A DNA stretch of 64,000 nt from Dorea sp. D27 (GTDB lineage Bacteria > Bacillota > Clostridia > Lachnospirales > Lachnospiraceae): positions 1,320,359 to 1,384,358 of the forward strand of contig NZ_KQ236743.1 of NCBI RefSeq assembly GCF_001185345.1, given 5' to 3'. The translations under genes were made by a program, and so were the position numbers. Shown here one piece after another: positions 33,537 to 42,667 of the stretch. Under the pieces are notes generated by a model. That model was not told the DNA's origin. It searched no databases and saw nothing but the letters and a program-made list of their open reading frames with translations. Every line of letters begins with the position of its first letter. Position 1 is the first letter of the stretch.

Positions 33537-35273
33537 ATGGCTTTTGACGGAATAACGATTGCCGCTTTAGTAAAAGAACTAGGCGAGAACCTGACAGACG
33601 GACGCATAGCCAAGATAACCCAGCCGGAAAGCGATGAGCTGCTGCTCACGGTAAAGACTCCTGCCGGACAGCGAAGGCTTTACATCTCTGCCAGCGCCTC
33701 TCTTCCACTTATATATCTTACGGCCGACAACAAACCGAGTCCTATGACTGCCCCCGGCTTCTGCATGCTGCTCAGAAAGCATATCGGAGGAGGAAGGATA
33801 ACTGCTGTATCACAGCCAAAGCTGGAGCGCATTATCCATATTGATATCGAGCATCTGGACGAACTCGGCGACCTGTGCAAAAAGACGCTCATAGTAGAAA
33901 TCATGGGAAAGCACAGCAACATCATCTTCTGCGACGACAAAGGCATGATAATAGACAGCATCAAGCATGTGTCCGCACAGATGAGTTCCGTGCGTGAAGT
34001 ATTGCCGGGACGCCGGTATTTTATACCGGACACGATGGAAAAGCAGGATCCTCTGGATACGGATAAGACCTCCTTTGCCACCTTATTAAAGTGCAGGCCG
34101 GCACCAATCGGAAAGGCGCTCTATCTATGCTTTACCGGTATCAGCCCCGTTGCGGCGGAAGAAGTGTGCCATCTGGCCGGACTGGACTCGTCCATGACCG
34201 CCAGAGACTTGTCCGATGATATGATGACACACCTGTACCGGCAGTTCAGCTATTATTTTGAGCAAGTGCAAAACGGAACCTTTGCACCGGCCATCTATTA
34301 CAGCGGCAGTGATCCGAAGGACTTCTCCGCCCTTCCGCTCAGCCATTACGGAGCATACCGGCGGCAGGAATACTCCTCTGTCTCTGAACTGCTTGGCACC
34401 TTTTATGCAGCCAAAAATGCGATGACCCGCATCCGGCAGAAGTCAGCAGATCTGCGACACGTCGTCCAGACGGCGCTGGAGCGCAGCCGCAAGAAGTATG
34501 ATCTGCAGCAGCGGCAGTTAAGAGATACGGAAAACCGCGATAAGTTCAAAGTATATGGCGAGCTGATCAACACGTACGGTTATCATCTGCCAAAGGACGC
34601 TTCTGAGCTTACCGCTCTCAACTACTACACGAACGAAGATGTGACCATTCCGCTGGATAAGAATCTCACCCCTCAGGAAAATGCCCAGAAGTATTTTAAC
34701 AAGTACAATAAGCAGAAGCGTACGTTTGAAGCTTTGAGCGGACTCATAAAAGAGACCGCGGATGACATAAGATACCTGGAATCCATCAGCAATTCCCTCG
34801 ATATCGCGCAAAATGAGGATGACCTGCTGCAAATCAAAGAGGAATTGACCCAGTCCGGTTATATACGCAGGAAATATACGAAAAAGAAAGTCAGGCTGAC
34901 GAGCAGGCCTCTGCACTACGTCTCAAGCGACGGCTTCCACATGTATGTAGGGAAAAACAATCTTCAGAACGAAGAGCTGACCTTCCACTTTGCGGACGGG
35001 AACGACTGGTGGTTCCACGCCAAAGGCGCCCCAGGCTCCCATGTCATCGTGAAAAGCGGCGGGAATGAACTTCCCGACACTACGTTTGAAGAGGCGGGCA
35101 GGCTGGCTGCGTATTACTCCAAAAACCGCGGAAGCGATAAGGTGGAGATTGATTATATAGAAAAGAAACATGTCAAAAAGCCAAATGGAGCAAAGCCGGG
35201 CTTCGTAATATATTACACGAACTATTCCCTAGTGATAGATTCCGATATCTCTGCGATTGAGGAAGTGGATTAA
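33537..35273 (+). CDS. rqcH: RqcH / NFACT family protein (FbpA-like)
   Basis: A 578-residue NFACT protein, MAFDGITIAALVKEL... at the N-terminus. NFACT-N/HhH regions span about 1-270, a coiled-coil lies about 290-430, and the NFACT-R (DUF814) domain is near 450-545 (FHMYVGKNNLQNEELTF, then DWWFHAKGAPGSHVI). In Bacillus subtilis RqcH recruits alanyl-tRNA to add alanine tails to stalled nascent chains on 50S subunits. Older annotations call it fibronectin-binding protein. It has its own promoter and stands divergent to yicC. Confidence 0.9.
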   Translation: MAFDGITIAALVKELGENLTDGRIAKITQPESDELLLTVKTPAGQRRLYISASASLPLIYLTADNKPSPMTAPGFCMLLRKHIGGGRITAVSQPKLERIIHIDIEHLDELGDLCKKTLIVEIMGKHSNIIFCDDKGMIIDSIKHVSAQMSSVREVLPGRRYFIPDTMEKQDPLDTDKTSFATLLKCRPAPIGKALYLCFTGISPVAAEEVCHLAGLDSSMTARDLSDDMMTHLYRQFSYYFEQVQNGTFAPAIYYSGSDPKDFSALPLSHYGAYRRQEYSSVSELLGTFYAAKNAMTRIRQKSADLRHVVQTALERSRKKYDLQQRQLRDTENRDKFKVYGELINTYGYHLPKDASELTALNYYTNEDVTIPLDKNLTPQENAQKYFNKYNKQKRTFEALSGLIKETADDIRYLESISNSLDIAQNEDDLLQIKEELTQSGYIRRKYTKKKVRLTSRPLHYVSSDGFHMYVGKNNLQNEELTFHFADGNDWWFHAKGAPGSHVIVKSGGNELPDTTFEEAGRLAAYYSKNRGSDKVEIDYIEKKHVKKPNGAKPGFVIYYTNYSLVIDSDISAIEEVD

Positions 35274-35288
35274 ATAAGGTCAGAACGT

Positions 35289-36299
35289 TCATGCATTTTT
35301 TCTCTGATGTACGGAAAGGCCGATATATAGCAGGAACCATCCGATACAATGAGCCAAAAGTATAAAAATATCTTTTACCACCACCGCCCCGCTGCCGGTC
35401 GATACGTCCATTATGCCCTCGAAAGTCGCCTGCGAGGGGACAAGGTAGAAGACCGCAGATAGAAGCGGCTGACGGATTCCCACAAGAAAACGTAAAATTG
35501 GTACAGCCATAAAGAATATCATAACGATTTTGATATAAACTACGCCAACCATCAGCCCGCTGGAGGTTCTTCCGATGAATAAGCCTATCAGTGCGGCCAC
35601 AAATGCGGAAAGGACAATGAGCACCAGCATAAGAGCCGCATTTTTTAAAGTTAGCCGGAAGCAGATACAAACCGTAATAACGGAGGACAGGCACCCGCAG
35701 ATAAAGCCGACAGAGAGCTTCTGCAAGATATATCGGCTGTGGGACATTGGCAATATCTCGTTGATACATGCAACGCCGTCCTCCTTTTCAGAAATCATGT
35801 TCATAGCGTTAAAGGTGCATCCCATAAACATTGCGACAATCAATGTAACAGCAATAAACATATCTTGAAATCCAGCCATCACATCGGGCCGTTCTAATAT
35901 ATGGACCTCTGTCTGCCCGGCGGCTTGTCGCTGTTCGTATAGGTCCGGGAGTGTATCCGCCGTTTGGCGGAATATATCCAGCTCGTCGCCGGATAGCATC
36001 GTTTTTATGCCGCTTCCATCCGCTTTTACACCGATTAGATTTGTAGACGGCTCTATGACCGCCTCGGTCAGTTCTTCCATCGTTTGATATACCGTCACCG
36101 GGCCATACCGTTCCAGCCATGAAACTGTTTGCGTCGGCAAACCGCCTTGCAGAACTCCAAAATGTAACTCCCCCAGCGTAGTGAAGTCAATTGTGCCGAC
36201 AAAGTTCAAAGCGGCCGCAACGACAATGGGCAATAAAAAGGTCATCAGACAAAACTTGTCACGCAGCACGCTTTTCAGTTGGTAGCGTAATCCTTTCAT
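35289..36299 (-). CDS. ABC transporter permease (second exporter, subunit 1)
   Basis: A 336-residue ABC-2-type permease. The N-terminal helix (FCLMTFLLPIVVAAALNFV) is followed by a large outer domain of about 130 residues and five more C-terminal membrane segments with the usual NMISEKEDGVACINEILPMS coupling motif. The ATG at 36299 has AAGGAGAG upstream; the longer frame belongs to the upstream permease region. It is two bases downstream of its partner permease, and together they form a heterodimeric exporter with the ATPase at 37297-38145. Confidence 0.82.
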   Translation of the reverse strand: MKGLRYQLKSVLRDKFCLMTFLLPIVVAAALNFVGTIDFTTLGELHFGVLQGGLPTQTVSWLERYGPVTVYQTMEELTEAVIEPSTNLIGVKADGSGIKTMLSGDELDIFRQTADTLPDLYEQRQAAGQTEVHILERPDVMAGFQDMFIAVTLIVAMFMGCTFNAMNMISEKEDGVACINEILPMSHSRYILQKLSVGFICGCLSSVITVCICFRLTLKNAALMLVLIVLSAFVAALIGLFIGRTSSGLMVGVVYIKIVMIFFMAVPILRFLVGIRQPLLSAVFYLVPSQATFEGIMDVSTGSGAVVVKDIFILLAHCIGWFLLYIGLSVHQRKNA

Positions 36300-36301
36300 A
36301 T

Positions 36302-37297
36302 TCAGCTCTCCTTTCCCATTTCCCTGCGGAACGCGCACTGTACGCCCGCAAATAATACCGCGATTGCAGCCAGACACCCCAGATAGTAGACATGGCTATC
36401 TGTGGGAGTTCCAAAGTAAGCATTTTTCAGGCCCATATACATATGAAAGAACGGATGATATTGTATCCAATCCAGCTTTACCGCTGTATTAGCAGACAAA
36501 AACACCGGGGTAGCCACAAAAATCGCAATCAGAAGGTAAGCCAATGTAAACTGTCGGAAATCTTTCAAAAGCAGGGCGCAGGCCAGCCCGATCAAGGCCA
36601 TGACCAAGGACAGGAGCGCCGTTTGATACAGCACCGCTGGCAATATGGCTGCGGTCTCCAATCGTCCAACATTCAGCACAGTAAGAAGTACTGCAAAGAC
36701 AAGATCCGACAGCAGGAAGATTGCCAGCTTAGACAGGACAAACAGATTCTTACTCAAGGGCACAATAGCATGGACACGGATAACTCCCATGTCTTTTTCC
36801 TTGAACAGCACAGCGGCAATCCCTAAAAATCCAACAGCGGCAATTTCAAAAAACAGCAGTTCACAGGTTATCTCTTTCCTCGCCTTTTGTTCCGGCGTAT
36901 TAGAGCCAATCACCTCTGCGCTGTAATTCCCTGACGGCTGCAGGAGAGAAAGCGCGTAGTCGGTACGGTGACGGTCTGCATGTTCTGATGCTTCACAGAG
37001 TATAAGCTGTGGCTCCCCGGCGCTGGCATCTATGCCCACGCCATCGGTATCTTCGAGCAAGATCGTGTCAAGCGCTTCTTTTGATGAGACTCTCTGAACG
37101 AGCGTAGATACTGTTGTCTGCGTTCCGACAGGGTCATACAGGTACACATTGTAAGCTTCCGCTTCCATGAATTTGATATATCCAAAGTTCACGTACAAGG
37201 TGTAAAGGACCAAAAATCCCAATGACATGAGGAAAAACTTCCCGGAAACCATCATCCGGCAATCTTTTTTGAACAGGGAACAAAAGCTTTTCCACAT
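36302..37297 (-). CDS. ABC transporter permease (second exporter, subunit 2)
   Basis: A 331-residue membrane protein with the same plan as the next gene: one N-terminal helix (FFLMSLGFLVLYTLYV), an outer domain and a C-terminal membrane bundle, with FKEKDMGVIRVHAIVPLSKN as coupling region. The start overlaps the end of the ATPase gene by one base. The pattern is that of fluoroquinolone/peptide exporters and lantibiotic-immunity-like transporters. The substrate is unknown. Confidence 0.82.
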   Translation of the reverse strand: MWKSFCSLFKKDCRMMVSGKFFLMSLGFLVLYTLYVNFGYIKFMEAEAYNVYLYDPVGTQTTVSTLVQRVSSKEALDTILLEDTDGVGIDASAGEPQLILCEASEHADRHRTDYALSLLQPSGNYSAEVIGSNTPEQKARKEITCELLFFEIAAVGFLGIAAVLFKEKDMGVIRVHAIVPLSKNLFVLSKLAIFLLSDLVFAVLLTVLNVGRLETAAILPAVLYQTALLSLVMALIGLACALLLKDFRQFTLAYLLIAIFVATPVFLSANTAVKLDWIQYHPFFHMYMGLKNAYFGTPTDSHVYYLGCLAAIAVLFAGVQCAFRREMGKES

Positions 37298-38145
37298 TAA
37301 GACAGCCCCCTTCCCGTATATTTGATAAAAATATCCTCCAGCGTCGGCTCCTGTGAATGGACGCTGATAATCTCGTCATGTGCAAAGGGAATACCCGCCT
37401 CTAATTCCGAGGCCTCTATCGTCTGCTCTTCTCTCCTCCCCCGGTACAGATAGTCAATCCTCACGCGGTGATTGCTGTTCTGCTCTTTCAGGCTCTTGGG
37501 CGTATCCAGTGCCATGATATTGCCATTGGACAGAAAGGCCACCCTGTCACACAGCAGATCGGCATCCAGCATATTGTGGGTAGTCAAAAATACCGTTGTC
37601 CCTTTCCTGCGTTCTTCCTCAATGATTCTGCGGAATAAAACAGCACCGGACGGGTCAAGCCCACTGGTCGGTTCGTCCAGGAACAGCAGCCTGGGATTGC
37701 TGATCAGTGCCCGTGCCATGCTTGCCCGCTGCCGCATACCCTTTGAGTAGGACGAAACAGGCTTTTTCAAGAAGTCCGGCTTAAATTCCAATTCATCCAA
37801 TACTTCCTCGATGCTGCGCACCTGCTCTTTCGGATAGAAAGAAGAAAAATATCTGAGATTGTCAACGGCGCTCAAATTGGCATACAGATATGGAAACTCA
37901 AACAATACTCCAATTTTCCGAAAAAACTCCTGCGTATGTGCCGCAGAAATGTCCTGCCCGAACAGGGATACCTTGCCAGCCTGCCCTTTCAAGATTCCGG
38001 TCAGGATTTTTTGGGTCGTTGACTTCCCGGAGCCATTCGGTCCCAGAAAGCCAAAGATTTCTCCATCTTCCACGGAGAAATTCAGGCCTTGCAGCACTTG
38101 TTTGTCTTTGCCGTAGGAATACGTCAAATCTTTTACTTCAATCAT
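37297..38145 (-). CDS. ABC transporter ATP-binding protein (second exporter)
   Basis: A 282-residue ATPase: Walker A GPNGSGKSTT near residue 36, signature SYSKGMRQR, Walker B LLFLDEPTSGLD and switch TTHNML. It starts in an ATGA overlap with the 51-residue gene upstream. The likely controller is the two-component system encoded upstream at 38466-40207, transcribed in the same direction. Confidence 0.9.
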   Translation of the reverse strand: MIEVKDLTYSYGKDKQVLQGLNFSVEDGEIFGFLGPNGSGKSTTQKILTGILKGQAGKVSLFGQDISAAHTQEFFRKIGVLFEFPYLYANLSAVDNLRYFSSFYPKEQVRSIEEVLDELEFKPDFLKKPVSSYSKGMRQRASMARALISNPRLLFLDEPTSGLDPSGAVLFRRIIEEERRKGTTVFLTTHNMLDADLLCDRVAFLSNGNIMALDTPKSLKEQNSNHRVRIDYLYRGRREEQTIEASELEAGIPFAHDEIISVHSQEPTLEDIFIKYTGRGLS

Positions 38146-38297
38146 TCATCCTCACCCCATTTTCCGTGCTGTTCCTTTTTCTTCTCCTGCTCCCGCTTGC
38201 TCCACCACTTCACGAACTTAATCTTCAACGGGACAGAGATTGCCAGCACCGCTACAATCACCAGACACCAGTACCACTCCAAACCTAAAAATGTCAT
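38142..38297 (-). CDS. 51-residue single-pass membrane protein linked to ABC exporter
   Basis: A short gene: MTFLGLEWYWCLVIVAVLAI, then SVPLKIKFVKWWSK and a highly charged tail (REQEKKKEQHGKWGEDE), 51 residues in all. It has one membrane helix near 8-24 and a cytoplasmic basic/acidic end. GGAGGG stands upstream of the ATG at 38297, and its stop overlaps the ATPase start (ATGA), so it is very likely translated and co-expressed with the exporter. I know no family for it. Confidence 0.7.
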   Translation of the reverse strand: MTFLGLEWYWCLVIVAVLAISVPLKIKFVKWWSKREQEKKKEQHGKWGEDE

Positions 38298-38420
38298 AGA
38301 ATTCCCTCCTTCGTCTGCGAGAGCCGACTGCCCTCTTATTGAGATGAATTTACGAAAATTAGGTGAAGTCGGTGTGAGCCCGGTGTGAAGCTGGCGTGAA
38401 ATCGCAAAAAACAGAAATGG

Positions 38421-38446
38421 CCCTGCCTTTTAAGTAAATGGCAGGG
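38421..38446 (-). terminator. Possible terminator after the histidine kinase
   Basis: CCCTGCC (38421-38427) pairs with GGCAGGG (38440-38446), extended by T-A pairs inside. On the minus strand it is followed within 15 bases by a T6 tract. It lies 20 bases past the kinase stop. Confidence 0.5.
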
Positions 38447-38465
38447 GTGTTTATCAAACACATTT

Positions 38466-39542
38466 TTATTTGACGGATGGAATAAAAAAATAAAATTGGA
38501 CGCCATTGGAACAATTTTTCACGCCGAATTCAAACTTCTGCATGGACAGAATTTGCGCGACGATGGCAAGCCCCAGTCCGGAGCCGCTGTATTTGGAATT
38601 GCTGTCCCGGTAAAATTTTGTCCACAGTTTTGGCAGGTTCTCCTCGGGAATGGGCGGACTCTGATTATAGATGGAAAAATATAGTGTCCCCGCCTGCTCC
38701 ATCAAGGTCAGCTTCAAAATACCATCCGCAATGACGTTCTTTTTTGCGTTGACAATCAGATTGTCTAGCACCTGCTCCATACGGGACTTATCCGTATAGA
38801 CATAGACCTTGTGCTCTGGCAGTTCGTAATGCAATTCATAGCAAGCATCCGGCACATCAATCAGCAGCCGCCCGGCGACGGTCTCCAGAAATTCCACGAA
38901 GTCAAACCGTTCCGGGTTAAGCCGCGAAGTTCCGGTTTCCAATGCGGATAAATCTAAAAGTGTTGTAATCAGTCCGCTCATTCGTTCTGTTTCCGTTATG
39001 ATTATATCCGAATACTTCCGCTTTTTGCCCTCGTCACGTTCGTCCTGTAAGCCCTCGGCGTAGGCGCGGATAACGCCAAGCGGTGTTTTCATCTCATGGG
39101 AAAGCTGGTCCGCCAGTGCTTTTCGCTCGGCCAGCAGCTGCCGCTCCTGCTTCACATCTTGTTCAAGCCGCATATTAGCTGCTTCCAGTCGTGCAAGGGT
39201 CTCTTGCAGATTATCAGCCATCGTATTGATGCTGAAAGCCAGTTCCCCAAATTCGTCATTGGTGGCAATAGCGCAAGGGACGGAAAAATCCAGCTCCGCC
39301 ATCTTCCGGGCCGTTTGATTGAGCTTTGAAATGGGCTTTGAAATAAATCGCCCCATTAGGAAATCGACAGCAAGAACAATGGCAAGCACAAAAAGGAACC
39401 AGACGGCAAATGAAACATCAGGCTCCATTTCCAGCCTCGTTGCAAGGATGTATGAAAGGATAAGCAACATACCGGCCAGCTTAGATACCACCAGTATCTT
39501 TTTACGGACTGTCCGCAGTGAAAAATTATCATTTAATTTCAT
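38466..39542 (-). CDS. Sensor histidine kinase
   Basis: A 358-residue kinase with two membrane segments (about 18-35 and 45-62) and almost no outer loop, so it probably senses in the membrane or through the neighbouring transporter. HAMP follows (FISKPISKLNQTARKMAELDF), then HisKA with the phosphorylated His in LSHEMKTPLGVIRAY (near residue 150), and HATPase boxes including SGSGLGLAIV. It is coupled to the response regulator by a four-base overlap. Confidence 0.9.
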   Translation of the reverse strand: MKLNDNFSLRTVRKKILVVSKLAGMLLILSYILATRLEMEPDVSFAVWFLFVLAIVLAVDFLMGRFISKPISKLNQTARKMAELDFSVPCAIATNDEFGELAFSINTMADNLQETLARLEAANMRLEQDVKQERQLLAERKALADQLSHEMKTPLGVIRAYAEGLQDERDEGKKRKYSDIIITETERMSGLITTLLDLSALETGTSRLNPERFDFVEFLETVAGRLLIDVPDACYELHYELPEHKVYVYTDKSRMEQVLDNLIVNAKKNVIADGILKLTLMEQAGTLYFSIYNQSPPIPEENLPKLWTKFYRDSNSKYSGSGLGLAIVAQILSMQKFEFGVKNCSNGVQFYFFIPSVK

Positions 39543-40207
39543 ACTGTTACCTCGAATTTATAGCCGGAGCGGATGAGGGTAACGATATGTTTCCCTTCGT
39601 TGCCTAGTTTCTGCCGCAAGGTTTTGATATGGGTGTCTACTGTCCGGGTGGTTCCCCCGAAGTCATATCCCCAGATTCTGTTCAGCAGCTGGTCGCGGGT
39701 GAATATCTGTCCCGGGTTTGCCATGAAGAGATACAGCAGTTCATATTCCTTGTGGGTTAGAGCAATCTCCTTTCCGTCTATGAATACTTTGCGGGAGGAC
39801 GGCACTACCGTTATCTTTCCGAAGTTCAATGCGTCAAGAGGGGCCGAGGAAGAACGGCGGAGCAGGGCGTTTGCCTTAGCAAGCAATACTTTGGGGCTGA
39901 AAGGTTTTGTCATGTAGTCGTCGGCCCCATATTCATAGCCTTTCAGCTTATCGTTTTCACCACTTTTGGCCGTTAGCATGATAATAGGCATATTGCTCAT
40001 TTCCCGTGCCATTTTGCAGACGGAAAAGCCGTCCAGATGGGGCATCATTACGTCCAGTATCATAAGATCCATCGGATTGTTTTTCAATACCATCAAGGCG
40101 TCCACACCATCGTCCGCTGTGAAGCAGGTATGTCCGCCCCGCTGCATATACGTGGCAATGATGTCCTGCATATTCTTTTCATCTTCAACAATCAATATAT
40201 TCGCCAT
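39539..40207 (-). CDS. OmpR/PhoB-family response regulator
   Basis: A 222-residue regulator. The receiver domain has acidic pocket EDEKN and phospho-acceptor Asp in MILDVMMPHLDG (near 53), with the switch Lys in TKPFSP. The winged helix at about 125-220 has GYDFGGTTRTVDTHIKTLRQKLG as recognition helix. It pairs with the histidine kinase and probably controls the downstream ABC exporter operon. Confidence 0.92.
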   Translation of the reverse strand: MANILIVEDEKNMQDIIATYMQRGGHTCFTADDGVDALMVLKNNPMDLMILDVMMPHLDGFSVCKMAREMSNMPIIMLTAKSGENDKLKGYEYGADDYMTKPFSPKVLLAKANALLRRSSSAPLDALNFGKITVVPSSRKVFIDGKEIALTHKEYELLYLFMANPGQIFTRDQLLNRIWGYDFGGTTRTVDTHIKTLRQKLGNEGKHIVTLIRSGYKFEVTV

Positions 40208-40274
40208 TGAAAATCACTCCTTTCCGCCTTACCGTTGCTTATAGCGTCGATCTTGCGGCTTTTTGCTGCTATGG

Positions 40275-40535
40275 GGATTAGCCGAATTGTAATATCTCGC
40301 CCGGAGATGCTGGTTTACGGTCAGGGCGTCTGTGTACCCTCTGTGAAATGTATATGGGTTGTCCATCTCTGCGCTGCCGATGCCTCCCCATATACATCAT
40401 AGTTATAAGATAACACATTCGTCCCCTGCCTGCCAGTCAGGTTTGCGACCGAACCTCTGCCGTAGTACATGCCCTTGATGTTTCCTGATGTTCCACGTTC
40501 TATTAGCGACTCTGCGTATAAGGATTTACATCATT
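40275..40535 (-). pseudogene. Rhs core fragment, copy A (decayed)
   Basis: This stretch is a degraded copy of the Rhs core coding region (intact at about 46630-46945). It keeps blocks matching YYNP, LTGNQYLRARYY and YSYDVYGE, but carries several base changes and the same internal deletion as the copy at 44436-44700. There is no tip or immunity gene after it; the response-regulator region begins. It is the outermost, oldest-looking scrap of the toxin island. Confidence 0.75.
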
Positions 40536-40712
40536 GATATTTCTTGCTCTGTATCTTTTTGCCCGAAATCTGCGCCATCCTTTATATCACGCCAAACAAT
40601 CCATTGCTTGAAAGAAAAATACCTTAAACAAGCGTCTAATGCCACTTTTGAAAAACTAATCTAGACCATGCCTGATAACAAATAATCCTCTTTTACAAAA
40701 CTACACTAAAAA

Positions 40713-40770
40713 GGCGTACCCGTTAAGAACAAGCCACTTCCGTGGTGTATACATTCTTGACGGGTACGCC
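40713..40770. terminator. Large hairpin copy A
   Basis: A 17-bp stem (40713-40729 with 40754-40770, one G-T) encloses a loop that itself contains a CCAC/GTGG mini-hairpin. A-rich on the left and T-rich on the right, so it can terminate both strands; on the minus strand a T5 tract follows. It stands after the last gene of the module. Confidence 0.65.
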
Positions 40771-40870
40771 CCTTTTATTGTTTAGAGAAGACAAAAGGAT
40801 ATAAGTATAAGTCTACTAATAGAGATCTTGCAAGAAAGAATCACTCAATCCAAGTGTCCTTTTCGCTATC

Positions 40871-41095
40871 TCAAGTTACAAATCCATCCGTCCAGTTATC
40901 CTGATTCACTTCATATGCATCAATATAAAAACAATCATCTGAAAATCGACAGAATCCTTTTTTCATCTTAAATTTCTCTTTAACTTCCTCTGCTTTTTCT
41001 CGAGAGCTATATATACCAATAATTTATGTCTCCTCTGCTTTTATATCTTCGTAAATCTCATATTCATAACTATGTTGAAGTAAGTATACTTTCAT
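40871..41095 (-). pseudogene. DUF7336-like small protein with in-frame stop
   Basis: From ATG 41095 the frame reads MKVYLLQHSYEYEIYEDIKA, EET, then a TAA stop at 41024-41026. It then continues IIGIYSSREKAEEVKEKFKM, KKGFCRFSDDCFYIDAYEVN and QDNWTDGF to a TGA at 40871. The pattern resembles my memory of DUF7336 proteins found near toxin loci. A single base change would restore a 74-residue protein. It may be an associated immunity or accessory gene that has died. Confidence 0.65.
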
Positions 41096-41176
41096 CTTGC
41101 CACACTCCTCTATTAAAACTATATTTATATAAAAAATTTACTAACTTGATGACATATTATATATAAATATAATTAT

Positions 41177-41596
41177 TTAATATATATCAGAATCATTTAA
41201 TTTCTTCCATCTGATCCTCTCTGCTGCTATCCATGTTCCTCTACTCGAATTAATATCCTCTGTTTTTAAGTTTTCCCATTCACTCCAATAAAAGGTCATA
41301 TTGACTTTAATTAACGAGGCTCCATAAATTATAGCGTCATACTCTTCATCACGTGGCTCTAAATTTAGTTTTTTAATTTTATCAAATTGTACTTGTATTG
41401 TACGACAATCTGACATTTGGCTTTGAAAAATAATTTCAACTGTTCGATTCACGTTAATCGGTTGCATCGCTCTATTAACGTCAACATAGCACCCACTAAC
41501 ATAATTCATTTCTTTTATACAACTATCATGAAAATAACAAAATTCTTCCATCAACTCTTTTATATCTTCTTCAGTTGCTATCTCTTTGTAATTCAT
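41177..41596 (-). CDS. Immunity protein candidate for tip 4
   Basis: A 139-residue soluble protein, MNYKEIATEEDIKELMEEFC..., AT-rich compared with the Rhs gene. It follows the stop of toxin tip remnant 4 by 11 bases, with GGAGG before the ATG. Similar proteins beginning 'EEFCYFHDSCIKEM' stand beside Rhs tips in many Firmicutes (from memory). Its matching toxin here survives only as a short remnant, so it may give orphan protection against kin carrying that toxin. Confidence 0.7.
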   Translation of the reverse strand: MNYKEIATEEDIKELMEEFCYFHDSCIKEMNYVSGCYVDVNRAMQPINVNRTVEIIFQSQMSDCRTIQVQFDKIKKLNLEPRDEEYDAIIYGASLIKVNMTFYWSEWENLKTEDINSSRGTWIAAERIRWKKLNDSDIY

Positions 41597-41607
41597 ATCT
41601 TGCCTCC

Positions 41608-42022
41608 TTATTTTCTAACAGCATTATCACCACTCCAGTCCCAGTCAAGTCTATGAGGGACTTTATGGGAACCATTATCTGTATGGTTATAATCTATACC
41701 TTGCTTACCGTATAGGACTTCCTGCTGCTCTTTACCTTTGGCTTCGGCTTGATTCCATAGTATGCCTTGACCTTGTCGGCTGTTCTGGCAAGCTTTTTGC
41801 CACGCTGCTCAGGAAGCTGACTGTCCGGGGATTGTAATATCTCGCCCGGAGATACTGGTTTCCGGTCAGGGCGTCTGTGTACTCTCCGTTAAATGTATAT
41901 GGGTTATCCGTCTCTGCGCTTGCCGTTGCCTCCCCATATACATCATAGCTATAAGATAACATATATATCTCTTGCTCTGTATCTTTTAGCCCGAAAGCTG
42001 CGCTATTTCTTAAATCACGCAA
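41608..42022 (-). pseudogene. Rhs core fragment plus toxin tip remnant 4
   Basis: The minus strand carries the Rhs core (SYSYDVYGEATASAET to YYNPRT), then a 111-base deletion between two copies of TCAGGAAGC relative to the intact gene. A frame slip follows, then a start of the pre-toxin region (KPK..SSRKSYT). Finally comes a divergent tip reading DYNHTDNGSHKVPHRLDWDW and SGDNAVRK before TAA at 41608. The tip is frameshifted from the core, so no full toxin can be made. The deletion removes the DPSG autocleavage-type motif. Confidence 0.75.
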
Positions 42023-42325
42023 AACAATCCATTGCTTGAAGGCAGGGAATATGATGACCTATAAGAAAGAGACATCTGAAAACTGGATTCTCGGCGCTTG
42101 ACCTCGCATAAACTATGCAGATTGTGGAAGCGGTACGGGCAGAAGCTATGATAGCCGGCACTTGGAGAAATACCTGAAACAGGCTTCAAATGCCACTTTT
42201 GAAAAACTGGCTGAGACCATGCCTGATAATAAATAATCCTCTTTCACAAAGCCAAAATAAAAGGCGCACCTGTTTAGAATTGTAATACACCAGCGAAGGT
42301 CGTTTGTTCTTGACAGGTACGCACC
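41728..42325. repeat. Linker unit copy B
   Basis: Second copy of the hairpin/decayed-segment/core unit. The decayed segment (42025-42240) holds a plus-strand stretch that would read RHLEKYLKQASNATFEKLAE and TMPDNK before a stop, the best-kept version of the lost gene. No start or full frame remains. Confidence 0.7.
42263..42325. terminator. Large hairpin copy B
   Basis: Imperfect version of the 40713-40770 hairpin with the same arms (GGCGCACCTGTTTAGAA paired with TTCTTGACAGGTACGCACC). T-rich on its right side, A-rich on its left. It lies downstream of immunity gene 3. Confidence 0.6.
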
Positions 42326-42377
42326 TTTTTTGTCTTAGTATGGACAAGAGGATTTAAAGCAAATTATGTCTACAATC

Positions 42378-42650
42378 TTACTTCTTTTTATCATTGACAT
42401 TAATCACTTCCCAACTAAATTTTTCTTTAAAATCATCAAAACAATCTTTACATATCCAATGATATTTATCTCTTGTACAGTATCCCTCATGCAAGTCTTC
42501 TGGTGCTTCACTAAATGTATCAAAACAAAATTCACAATGATCATGGTCTCTAATTGAGCTATTAAAGTTTTGTTTTTCTAATTGGACTCCAAAAAGATAT
42601 TTATCTTGACCCGTATATCTCCAATCACTCTCTAAATCATGAATATTCAT
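42378..42650 (-). CDS. Zinc-ribbon immunity protein candidate for tip 3
   Basis: A 90-residue protein, MNIHDLESDWRYTGQDKYLF..., with two cysteine pairs (CEFC near 40, and CTRDKYHWICKDC near 58-70) that could bind zinc. It lies 17 bases after the stop of the orphan module whose tip resembles Ntox37, and small proteins of this kind accompany that toxin type (from memory). The base composition is AT-rich. Confidence 0.7.
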   Translation of the reverse strand: MNIHDLESDWRYTGQDKYLFGVQLEKQNFNSSIRDHDHCEFCFDTFSEAPEDLHEGYCTRDKYHWICKDCFDDFKEKFSWEVINVNDKKK

Positions 42651-42667
42651 AAAAACACCTCTTTTCC

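Larger units (their letters stand above)
40275..40770. repeat. Linker unit copy A: hairpin, decayed segment, Rhs core fragment
   Basis: One of three copies of a repeated unit (others 41728-42325 and 44436-45176). On the minus strand it runs hairpin (40770-40713), then a decayed segment sharing AACAATCCATTGCTTGAA and an EKYLKQASNATFEK-coding stretch (plus strand), then the core fragment. This accounts for the gene-free stretch between 40208 and 40870. Confidence 0.7.
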
